Origin: Gemmatimonadales bacterium
GTDB lineage: Bacteria; Gemmatimonadota; Gemmatimonadetes; Gemmatimonadales; JACORV01
DNA: 61,158 nt
Reading direction: 5' to 3'
Assembly: GCA_035502185.1 (NCBI GenBank)
Contig: DATJUT010000020.1
Coordinates: forward strand, 1 to 61,158
Position numbers and translations under genes: made by a program. The notes below the pieces were generated by a model that saw nothing but the letters and a program-made list of their open reading frames with translations, was not told the origin of the DNA and ran no database searches. Positions 15,449-22,787 of this stretch are shown here, piece after piece (within the stretch, counting starts at the first letter, position 1; every line of letters begins with the position of its first letter).

Positions 15449-17482
15449 TCAGACCGCGATGGCATCCAGCTCCTCGTAGAACAGCAGCGCGCTCTGCGGC
15501 CGCTCGGAGGGGTCCTTCCTCAGCGCGCGCAGGATCAGCCGCTCGAGCGCCTCGGGCACCTCGGCGTTGAGGCTCCGGGGCGAGGGCGGAGCCTCCTCGA
15601 TCTGCTTGGCCACCAGCGTGATCGCCGAATCGGCGACGAACGGCGTCCGCCCGGTCAGCGACTCGAACAGCACGGCCCCGGTGGCGTAGAGATCGGCGCG
15701 GAAATCCACCTCGGCGCCGAGCAGCTGTTCCGGCGCCATGTACTCCGGCGTGCCGAGCGCCATGCCCGCCTGGGTCATCCCCTCCGATCGCTTCGCCAGG
15801 CGCGCGATGCCGAAGTCCATCACCTTCAGCGTGCCGGAGGGCTCGACGATCAGGTTCTGCGGCTTGATGTCGCGGTGGATCACCCCCTGCTCGTGCGCCA
15901 CCTCCAGCGCGCGGCACAGCTGCTTGCCGACCGTGAGCGCCACGTTGACCGGGAGCGCGCCGCGGCTCTGGATCAGGTGCTTCAGCGAGTGCCCTTCCAC
16001 GTACTCCATCGTGATGAAGTACAGCCCGTCCACCTCGCCGAGATCGTGGGTGCGCACCACGTTCCGATGCGTGATCTTCCGCGCCAGCCGGATCTCCTGC
16101 TTGAACCGGTCCAGGGCGGCGGGCTCCGACGACGCCGCGTCCAAACGGAGCGTCTTGATCGCGACCACGTCGCCCAGCTCGGTGTCCAACGCGCGGTACA
16201 CCACGCCCATGCCGCCCATCCCGAGCACGCCCTTGATCTCGTAGCGCCCCGCGAACTTCATCCCCTCCGCGAGAATCCCCGGCTCGGCCTGGACCCGCAT
16301 CACCTCGGTGGCCGACGCGAGCGCGCCCTGCGCGTTGTACATCGGCCGCGTCACCTGGTTGCTCGAGGAGCTCATCACCTCGACCAGCTGCTGCTTCGCC
16401 TTCAGCTCCTCGACCATGTGCTGGAACGCCGCCGCCAGCTCCCCGATCTCGTCCCGGCTGGTGATCTCCGGCTTCGCCTCGTAGTCGCCCTCCGTGACCC
16501 GCCGGGTCACCCCGACCAGCGCGCGCACCGGACGGCCGATCACGCGGCCCACCAGCCACGAGCCCGCCAGCGCCAGGGCCAGGCCCACCAGACCGGCGTA
16601 GACGATGGTGCGCTGGGTGCGGTGGAAGCCCGCCAGCTCCTGGCTGCGCGAGCGAAGCGCGAGATAGCCGCCCATCGGATGGCCGCTGCCCTGGTTCTGC
16701 AGCGGCTGGGCGCGCCCCACCATGCGCTCGCCGCCCAGCGTCGCCTCGGCACGCCCGGCCCCGGCGCCGCTCTGCGCCAGGTCCGCGACGGACGTCGCAA
16801 CCACCTGCTGGAGCTCCGGCGTCTTCGGCACCGTTCCCGCGACGACGACCGGGTGGTCGAGCGAGTCGAGGAGGTAGAACGCGACGTCGGAGCCCGAGGC
16901 CTGCTTCACGTCCGCCGCGAGGGTATCGGTCACCCGGTGGGTCGCCACCACGACCGCGAGAACCACCCCGCTGGCGAGGTCCTTGAGGGGCGTGGCCACC
17001 GCCAGGTAGAAGCGCTGGTCGGCCTGGTTCACGTAGTACGTGCCCTGGCGGCCCTCGATGGCCTGCACCACGACCGGTGGATCGTACGTCACGCTCGGCG
17101 CCGTCGGATCGTCGGTCCGGGCGCGCACCACGGCCTGGTTGTCCGTGATCAGGACGTAGTCGGCGCCCAGGATGTCCTTGAACGAGTTCGCCAGGTCCAG
17201 GATGGCGCCGGGCCCGCCCTTGTTGAAGGCGGCGATGAAGTTGGGGTTCTGCGTGGCGGCGCGGGCGCCGGCGGCGAGCTTGGCGTTCTCCGCCTCGATG
17301 AAGCGCCCGGCGATCTCGCTGGTGTTCTGCAGGCGCTGCGACAGCGCATCGTCCGCGCTGCGCGTCGCCTGAGCCGACACGAGCGCGAGCGTGCCGCCCA
17401 GGACCACGACCACCACCAGGGCGGTGGCCGCGAAGATCTTCAGCGTGAGCGGGAAGCGGCGGCCGGGCCTAGTACCGCTCAC
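15449..17482 (-). CDS. Transmembrane Cache-HAMP serine/threonine protein kinase
   Basis: The 677-residue receptor has a transmembrane helix at ~12-37, a periplasmic double-Cache-like sensor at ~40-290, a second helix at ~294-316, HAMP at ~316-370 and a Hanks-type kinase at ~410-672. Kinase motifs are complete: G-M-G-G-M-G-V-V-Y, V-A-I-K, H-R-D-I-K-P-Q-N (near 535), D-F-G-I-A and G-T-P-E-Y-M-A-P-E-Q. The layout is that of a histidine kinase or chemoreceptor with a Ser/Thr kinase as output, unlike PknB types, in which the kinase is N-terminal. Its GTG start lies 14 bases inside the cupredoxin gene. The ligand is unknown; the coupled cupredoxin suggests a periplasmic redox or metal context. Confidence 0.9.
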   Translation of the reverse strand: MSGTRPGRRFPLTLKIFAATALVVVVVLGGTLALVSAQATRSADDALSQRLQNTSEIAGRFIEAENAKLAAGARAATQNPNFIAAFNKGGPGAILDLANSFKDILGADYVLITDNQAVVRARTDDPTAPSVTYDPPVVVQAIEGRQGTYYVNQADQRFYLAVATPLKDLASGVVLAVVVATHRVTDTLAADVKQASGSDVAFYLLDSLDHPVVVAGTVPKTPELQQVVATSVADLAQSGAGAGRAEATLGGERMVGRAQPLQNQGSGHPMGGYLALRSRSQELAGFHRTQRTIVYAGLVGLALALAGSWLVGRVIGRPVRALVGVTRRVTEGDYEAKPEITSRDEIGELAAAFQHMVEELKAKQQLVEVMSSSSNQVTRPMYNAQGALASATEVMRVQAEPGILAEGMKFAGRYEIKGVLGMGGMGVVYRALDTELGDVVAIKTLRLDAASSEPAALDRFKQEIRLARKITHRNVVRTHDLGEVDGLYFITMEYVEGHSLKHLIQSRGALPVNVALTVGKQLCRALEVAHEQGVIHRDIKPQNLIVEPSGTLKVMDFGIARLAKRSEGMTQAGMALGTPEYMAPEQLLGAEVDFRADLYATGAVLFESLTGRTPFVADSAITLVAKQIEEAPPSPRSLNAEVPEALERLILRALRKDPSERPQSALLFYEELDAIAV

Positions 17483-18161
17483 GCGTCGCCCCGGATCCGT
17501 ACTCCTCGCCGTACTTGTTCTTGTGCGCCACCGCGTGGTAGGCGCTCGCGTCCAGCGACACGTCCACTCCGGCGAGACCGCCCGCCGGGACGGTGATCTG
17601 GCGCGTCACTTCCGGGGCGCGCTCGTGCCAGACGTGCAGCGTGTAGGCGCCGGGCGCCACGCTCGGGATGGTGTACGAGCCGTCCGCCCCGGGTTGCGCG
17701 AAGTAGGCGTTGTCGCGCACCACGATGAAGCCGCTCATCTGGGGATGGATGTTGCAGTACACGCGCACCAGGCCCGGATGCCGGAACCGGTGGTCCCCCG
17801 CCTCGCCGCGGCCGTACAGGCCGAGGTCGAAGCTGTTCGGGTCGCTCAGCGAGAACACGTTGTGGTTGAAGGGGTCGCGGTTGGGAAACACGACCGTGGA
17901 GCCGACGGGCACGACGACGACCCGCGGGCTGAAGCTGCGCCCGTCGAGGCTGATGTCCACCCGCACCGGCGCCCCCCGGGGCCCGTGGCCCTCGAGGTAG
18001 ACTACGGCGTTGCCGACGTCATTCGCCGATCGCCCGCCGGCGTCCGCCACCGTCACCTGGCCGCTGACCTGCGCCCGGGCAACCGCGGGGGCCACACCCC
18101 AGCCGAGCCCCGCGGCGACCGCGGCGATGCGGAATTGCCGCCTTCTCACTATGCTTTGCAT
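17469..18161 (-). CDS. Periplasmic cupredoxin with carboxypeptidase-regulatory-like domain
   Basis: The 230-residue protein has a signal peptide (1-30, ending A-R-A-Q). The following blue-copper fold has type-1 copper ligands: His in F-N-H-N-V-F (near 97), then Cys-x2-His-x2-Met in Y-C-N-I-H-P-Q-M-S-G (133-142). Residues ~150-215 resemble a CarboxypepD_reg/transthyretin-like domain (G-S-Y-T-I-P-S-V-A-P-G-A-Y-T-L-H-V-W-H). Similar proteins are often annotated as methylamine-utilisation proteins without evidence for that role. It heads the operon with the receptor kinase and is divergent from the porin-like gene. Confidence 0.85.
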   Translation of the reverse strand: MQSIVRRRQFRIAAVAAGLGWGVAPAVARAQVSGQVTVADAGGRSANDVGNAVVYLEGHGPRGAPVRVDISLDGRSFSPRVVVVPVGSTVVFPNRDPFNHNVFSLSDPNSFDLGLYGRGEAGDHRFRHPGLVRVYCNIHPQMSGFIVVRDNAYFAQPGADGSYTIPSVAPGAYTLHVWHERAPEVTRQITVPAGGLAGVDVSLDASAYHAVAHKNKYGEEYGSGATRERY

Positions 18162-18167
18162 GGCACG

Positions 18168-18196
18168 AGTTTGACCCCGAGACCCAAGCTAGTCAA
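18168..18196 (-). promoter_or_regulatory. Promoter of the cupredoxin-kinase operon
   Basis: On the minus strand TTGACT (18196-18191), a 17-base spacer and CAAACT (18173-18168) lie six bases before the ATG. There is no room for a Shine-Dalgarno, so the transcript is probably leaderless. Confidence 0.55.
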
Positions 18197-18226
18197 GCAC
18201 GCGATCCTATCCCGAAGGAGGCGCCG

Positions 18227-19504
18227 GTGAGCATGCACACGCGCCTGGGGCTGGTCTTGATGCTGTGCGCCGCGGCCGCCGTGCCGCTGTACGCCCAGTC
18301 CCAGCAGGATTCCCTCGAAGAGCGGCTGGAGAAGGCCGAGGAGGCGATCCAGCGCCTGCAGCACGAGATCGAGAGCCAGGCCCAGTCGTCGGTCCAGTCG
18401 CGGCTCCAGAACCGGGTGGTGATCTCCGGCCTCGTCCTGTTCAACGGCTTCTACGACGGCGCCAAGTTCAACAACGCGGACGTGCCGGAATGGGTCGCGG
18501 GCGCCCAGGACACGACCGGGCGGCCCAACAGCCAGATCGGCGGCGTACTGCGCCAGACGCGGCTCGGGATCACGGTCCGGCCGGGCAAGGTTTTCGGCGG
18601 GGACCTCAGCGCCGACCTGCAGCTGGACTTCTTCGGCGCCGGCGGCGGCGTCGACTCCTACGCGCGGCTGTTTTCTGCTCCGCGAATCCGCACCGCCAAC
18701 GTGCGGATCGACTGGCCGCACCTGGGGCTGCTGTTCGGACAGGAGAAGGCCATCGTCGCCCAGCAGAGCCCGATCTCCTTCGCCGCCATCGGCTACCCCG
18801 AGTTCGCCGGCGCCGGCAACCTGTGGAACTGGATCCCGCAGGCGCGGCTGACGGCGGAGGCGGGCCGCGCACTCCGCGTCGGCATCCAGGCGGCCGCGCT
18901 GGATCCGGTGTGGGAGCCGGACGCCGCATTCTCCACCCAGCCCGATCTCGGGGAGCGCAGCGGGCGTCCGGCCGTCGAGGGGCGGCTCTACCTGGACTGG
19001 GGCGCCGACGAGAAGGAGAGCACCATCGGCTTCGGCGCGCACCGCGGCTGGATCGCGACGGCGGGCACCGGCACCATCGCGAGCCAGGCGCTCACGGCGG
19101 ACTTCCGCGTCGTCGTCGGCATCGTGACGCTCGCGGGTCAGGCCTTCACCGGTCAGGTGCTCAACATGCTCGGCGACGGCGGCATCGCCCAGGACCTCGG
19201 CCCGCTCGGCCAGCCGGTGCGCAGCCGCGGGGGTTGGGCCCAGCTCGACCTGCGCCCGTCGTTCGCCTGGGAGTTCGGCGGAGGCTACGGCCGTGACGAC
19301 CCGACCAACAGCGATCTGCTGCAGAGCGCCAGCGCTTTCGCGCCGGGGGCGCGGCTGCTGAACGCCGTCTACGAGGGCCACCTGCACTGGCGGCCGGGCG
19401 GTGGCCTGCTGATCGGCGCCGAGTACCGCCGGTTCGAGACGACGTTCCCCGCGGGCGTGCTCAAGGCGGACCACGTGAACATGTTTGCGGGGGTGTTCTT
19501 CTAG
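18227..19504 (+). CDS. Porin-like outer-membrane protein with N-terminal coiled coil
   Basis: The 425-residue protein starts at GTG 18227 behind AAGGAGG at ideal spacing. After a signal peptide (to A-Q-S) comes a coiled coil of ~35 residues (E-E-R-L-E-K-A-E-E-A-I-Q-R-L), as in some porins anchored to the cell wall. A beta-barrel pattern follows and ends in F-A-G-V-F-F with a terminal aromatic residue. It is divergent from the cupredoxin-kinase operon across 65 bases, which suggests shared control. The solute is not predictable. Confidence 0.75.
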   Translation: MSMHTRLGLVLMLCAAAAVPLYAQSQQDSLEERLEKAEEAIQRLQHEIESQAQSSVQSRLQNRVVISGLVLFNGFYDGAKFNNADVPEWVAGAQDTTGRPNSQIGGVLRQTRLGITVRPGKVFGGDLSADLQLDFFGAGGGVDSYARLFSAPRIRTANVRIDWPHLGLLFGQEKAIVAQQSPISFAAIGYPEFAGAGNLWNWIPQARLTAEAGRALRVGIQAAALDPVWEPDAAFSTQPDLGERSGRPAVEGRLYLDWGADEKESTIGFGAHRGWIATAGTGTIASQALTADFRVVVGIVTLAGQAFTGQVLNMLGDGGIAQDLGPLGQPVRSRGGWAQLDLRPSFAWEFGGGYGRDDPTNSDLLQSASAFAPGARLLNAVYEGHLHWRPGGGLLIGAEYRRFETTFPAGVLKADHVNMFAGVFF

Positions 19505-19528
19505 GCGCCGCGACGAAGGCGGGCCGAT

Positions 19529-19609
19529 GGTGGGTGGTAGGTTGTAGGCTGTAGCGGTGTGGCGGCCGGGCTCGCTGCGCTACAACCTACAACCCACTAC
19601 CTGCCACCC
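19529..19609. repeat. Long imperfect inverted repeat
   Basis: The left arm 19529-19556 (containing GGTTGTAGGCTGTAGCG) pairs with the right arm 19578-19609 (containing CGCTACAACCTACAACC), around a GC-rich loop. The right arm covers the stop codon of the minus-strand lipoprotein gene. It lies between convergent genes and may act as a bidirectional terminator; the GTTGTAG units also look like a dispersed low-complexity repeat. Confidence 0.6.
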
Positions 19610-20172
19610 CTCTGCTTCACCGCCCGGAACGAGCCCATCTGGAAGACCGCGCTGTCTCTCGTGCTGGTGTACCAGATCTCTCCGGCGAGCGTGTCCCCCT
19701 TCATCTCGCCCCGCAGGTCCATGAGACCGTCGCCCCGCGGCGTCTGGAAGTGCACCACGAGGCTGTCGCCCGGCAGCGGCCACCACACGGCGGCCTGCCC
19801 GGCGCGACCGGCGGGCGCCCGGGTGTAGCCCGGGATGTTGACCGTGGCGGCGAGCTGGGTGCTCGAGACGGCCGTGGCATCCGGAGCCGCCAGCGGCTGG
19901 GAGTCGAGGCGCAGCAGCGCGAGCGGGGCAGGCCGCGCCCGCGGCGGGCGGCGGGGCGGCACCGGTGACGGCTGCGGCGACGTCTTGAGATCGGTGGTGA
20001 GCAGGTAGTTGCCAGCCGCCCGGCGCGGCGCGATCACGGGGGCCGACGGGTTCACCGCCGGCGGCGATGCCGGCACCGCCGGCTCAGGCTGCGGGTGTGC
20101 GCAACCCGCCAGCAGCGCCGCGGCGAGCCACCGCCCGAGGTGGGCCCGGGTTCCCGCTCGGCGGGCCCTCAT
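19597..20172 (-). CDS. Hypothetical lipoprotein
   Basis: The 191-residue protein has a lipoprotein signal with lipobox L-L-A-G-C and a proline-rich linker. The C-terminal ~100 residues are predicted beta (P-L-P-G-D-S-L-V-V-H-F-Q-T; M-D-L-R-G-E-M-K-G-D-T-L-A-G-E-I-W-Y), like a small barrel or lipocalin-type fold. I do not recognise the family. Its ATG overlaps the dipeptidase stop (ATGA), so the two form an operon; perhaps it assists the same envelope process. Confidence 0.65.
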   Translation of the reverse strand: MRARRAGTRAHLGRWLAAALLAGCAHPQPEPAVPASPPAVNPSAPVIAPRRAAGNYLLTTDLKTSPQPSPVPPRRPPRARPAPLALLRLDSQPLAAPDATAVSSTQLAATVNIPGYTRAPAGRAGQAAVWWPLPGDSLVVHFQTPRGDGLMDLRGEMKGDTLAGEIWYTSTRDSAVFQMGSFRAVKQRGGR

Positions 20173-21467
20173 CGCCCGGGCAGGCTGTCGAGGGTGAAGA
20201 TCGTCGCGGTGCCCGGCCGCTCCTCGCGCTGCAGCCGCCGTGCCGCCCGCTCGGCCTGCCGGAGCACCCGGATCACGTTGAGCCCGATCACCTTCTCGAC
20301 GTCCCGGTCGCTGTAGCCGCGACGGATCAGCTCCGCCGTCAGCGCCGGGAAGCCGCTCACGTCCTCGAGTCCCTTCGGCGCGCAGTCCATCCCGTCGAAG
20401 TCGCTGCCGTAGCCGACGTGGTCGATCCCCGCCACCCGCCGGATGTGGTCGATGTGATCCGCCACCATCGCGATCGTGGGCCGCGGCGGCGCGGGGTGCG
20501 CGGCCGACCACTGCGCCACGGCCGTGCGGATGGCCGCGCTGTCGTTCGCGTACTGCTGTCGCGCCTGGACGAAGACGGCCCGCTGCTCGCGCGCGTACCG
20601 CACGGCGGCCGAGTCCACGAACGGACAGTAGAAGTTGACCATCACGACGCCGCCGTTCCTCGGCAGCAGGCGCAGGATGTCGTCCGGCACGTCGCGCGGC
20701 ACGTCGGCCAGCGCGCGGGCCGAGGAATGGGAGAAGATGACCGGCGCCGCGCTAATGCGGAGCACCTGGGCCATCACCGAGTCGGACACGTGGGCGAGGT
20801 CCACGAGCATGCCCAGCCGGTTCATCTCCCGCACCACGGCCCGCCCGAACGGCGTGAGGCCGCGATGAGTCGAGTCGTCGCCCGCCGCGTCGGCCCAGGC
20901 CAGCGTCGCGAAATGGGTGAGCGTCATGTAGCGCGCGCCGAGGTCGTAGTACATCCTGAGCAGCGGCAGCGAGTTCTCGATGACGTGCCCGCCCTCCATG
21001 CCGATCAGGATCGCGATCTTCCCCTGCCGGTGGATGCGGAGGATGTCGTCCGCGGTGCGCGCCAGCGCGAAGACCCCGGGGTACCGCTCCGGCATCCGGC
21101 GCACGATGTCGATCTGCTCCAGCTCGATCCGCGCCGCGTCGGCGCGGATCATCTCGGTGGGCACCCACGTGGACCAGAACACGCCGCCGACCCCGCCGGC
21201 CCTGAGCCGCGGGATGTCCGTCGCCAGCTGCGGCTGCGGCCGGGAGATGTCCATGCTGTCCCAGGAGAACACGACGCGGCCGATGTCGGTGCTGTCGAAG
21301 CTGTCGCTGCCGCGGGTCCGCAGCTTCCACGGCAGATCGTTGTGCCCGTCGATCATCGGCACGGCCCGGTGCAGGCGGAGCGCGTGGCGGAGCAGCGCCG
21401 AATCCGTCTGGGCGGCGACGGGCGCCGCCGCCACCGTGAGCAGCGCAAGCAGAAGTGTGGATCGCAT
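20169..21467 (-). CDS. Secreted M19 family (renal dipeptidase type) peptidase
   Basis: The 432-residue enzyme begins with a signal peptide (M-R-S-T-L-L-L-A-L-L to V-A-A-Q). Metal-site motifs of membrane dipeptidases are present in order: D-G-H-N-D-L-P-W, G-M-E-G-G-H, D-L-A-H-V-S-D, F-S-H-S-S-A-R and G-Y-G-S-D-F-D-G. The family hydrolyses dipeptides, including D-residue-containing ones, using two zinc ions. It acts in the periplasm or outside the cell. Expression is from its own promoter just after a terminator. It is followed by a coupled lipoprotein gene. Confidence 0.92.
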   Translation of the reverse strand: MRSTLLLALLTVAAAPVAAQTDSALLRHALRLHRAVPMIDGHNDLPWKLRTRGSDSFDSTDIGRVVFSWDSMDISRPQPQLATDIPRLRAGGVGGVFWSTWVPTEMIRADAARIELEQIDIVRRMPERYPGVFALARTADDILRIHRQGKIAILIGMEGGHVIENSLPLLRMYYDLGARYMTLTHFATLAWADAAGDDSTHRGLTPFGRAVVREMNRLGMLVDLAHVSDSVMAQVLRISAAPVIFSHSSARALADVPRDVPDDILRLLPRNGGVVMVNFYCPFVDSAAVRYAREQRAVFVQARQQYANDSAAIRTAVAQWSAAHPAPPRPTIAMVADHIDHIRRVAGIDHVGYGSDFDGMDCAPKGLEDVSGFPALTAELIRRGYSDRDVEKVIGLNVIRVLRQAERAARRLQREERPGTATIFTLDSLPGR

Positions 21468-21474
21468 GGGCGGG

Positions 21475-21503
21475 ACGATAGCGACGCGCCCCACCATGCA
21501 CAA
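21475..21503 (-). promoter_or_regulatory. Promoter of the M19 dipeptidase gene
   Basis: On the minus strand TTGTGC (21503-21498), a 17-base spacer and TATCGT (21480-21475) are followed after seven bases by the ATG. No Shine-Dalgarno is present, so the mRNA is probably leaderless. Confidence 0.6.
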
Positions 21504-21525
21504 CGGGCGGCCCGCGGCCGCCCGT
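21503..21525. terminator. Hairpin terminator
   Basis: A nine-base stem, ACGGGCGGC with GCCGCCCGT, encloses a five-base loop. It lies downstream of the lipoprotein gene that stops at 21551 and just upstream of the dipeptidase promoter. Confidence 0.65.
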
Positions 21526-21550
21526 CGTGCGTCCCGGCGGCCGCGGCCCG

Positions 21551-22618
21551 TCAGCCGAAGACGAGGAGTCCGGGCGTGAAGAGCAGGCTCAGGTTGTACT
21601 CGATCTCCTCGAACCCCACGAAGATCGACGCCAGCGCCAGCAGGTCGGCGGTCGTGAGGGTCCGGCCCGACGCCAGCGTGATCGTGGGACTGTCGGCCGG
21701 GCCGCTCGCCGTCGCGACCGTCGTGTGATTGAACTGGAACTGCACGTCGATCGAGGAGTCGGTGCCGCTGCCGACGATCCCGACGGTGCCGCCCTTCGTC
21801 ACGCTCCAGTTCATCGTGAACGCGGGCGTGCCGCCGGCGCCGGACACCGTGCTGACGATCGAGACCGTGGCGCCGTTGCTGCTCGCCTCGTAATCGGTCG
21901 AGAGGCTGCTGTCGGAGAGCGACAGCACGTGCTGCAGGTTGAAGACGACCGGCGTGCCGCCGGTCACGACGTTGCTCACCGAGCCCACCGCCGTCAGTGA
22001 CAGGCTCGAGGTCGTCCTGACCTCGGTGATCGCATAGCTGGCCGCCGTCTGGCTGCCGACCATCAGCAGCAGCTGCAGCACGTTGGCCTGCGGCGTGCTG
22101 GCGTCGGTCATGGTCAGATAGCCGCTCTGGGCGAGCGGAAGGCTCGGATTCCCCGTCGCCGTGTCCACCTGGTAGAGGATGAACTTCACGCCGTTGGTCG
22201 GCGCGCCCACCAGCGTGGAATCGGTGATCCGGTACTGGGCCGGACTGGTCGTGTCCCACTGGAACGTCTTGCCGAGCACGTTGGCGGGAAACAGCGCCAG
22301 CGGAGCCGCGGGCGCGCGCGCGGCCAGGGCGCGCAACCGGTCACGCGCCTCGGCGGCGGAGGCCGTCCACACCTTGCCCCGCACCGGGAGCGGCGCCATC
22401 GCCGCGCGCGCAACCGCGGAGCCGAGCGCCGAGCTGTTGCCAAGAGCGGCCAGGCCCTGCAGCACCGCGTTCTGCGACAGCGTGGAGTTGAGGCTGTTGA
22501 CGACCGTCGCCGTCGCCGTCGCGTCCACCGACGCGGGAGCCGTACTCTCGCTGCAGGCGGTCGCGACGACAGCCGCCGCGACGGCGCCGACCGGAACGAT
22601 GCGCTTCAACCACCCCAT
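21551..22618 (-). CDS. Hypothetical lipoprotein, beta-rich
   Basis: The 355-residue protein starts at ATG 22618 behind GAGGAGGAGG. Residues 1-24 form a lipoprotein signal ending V-A-T-A-C-S-E-S. The mature part is Ser/Thr/Val-rich and predicted mostly beta; it has only the lipobox cysteine and no recognisable catalytic motif. The end (L-L-F-T-P-G-L-L-V-F-G) is hydrophobic. I do not recognise a family. A terminator follows it. The 168 bases upstream to the glucanotransferase stop hold no clear promoter. Confidence 0.7.
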   Translation of the reverse strand: MGWLKRIVPVGAVAAAVVATACSESTAPASVDATATATVVNSLNSTLSQNAVLQGLAALGNSSALGSAVARAAMAPLPVRGKVWTASAAEARDRLRALAARAPAAPLALFPANVLGKTFQWDTTSPAQYRITDSTLVGAPTNGVKFILYQVDTATGNPSLPLAQSGYLTMTDASTPQANVLQLLLMVGSQTAASYAITEVRTTSSLSLTAVGSVSNVVTGGTPVVFNLQHVLSLSDSSLSTDYEASSNGATVSIVSTVSGAGGTPAFTMNWSVTKGGTVGIVGSGTDSSIDVQFQFNHTTVATASGPADSPTITLASGRTLTTADLLALASIFVGFEEIEYNLSLLFTPGLLVFG

Positions 22619-22787
22619 CGGTGAGGCCTCCTCCTCGCGGAAATCACTCCCCGGCCGCGGCTGCCCGTCGCGCACGGCCAAGCGACGACCGTCCCGCACA
22701 GTACAACGGGAGGCGCGGGCGCGCCATCCGCGGCGCCCGGTTCGCCTACCCGGACCGCCGATCGCTGCACAGCGAGCGCCACCGGCG

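Noticed and set aside
18971-19480. Substrate assignment for the porin-like protein (for example phosphate or sugar)
   Set aside because: Only barrel and coiled-coil patterns are visible; nothing in the sequence supports a specific solute.
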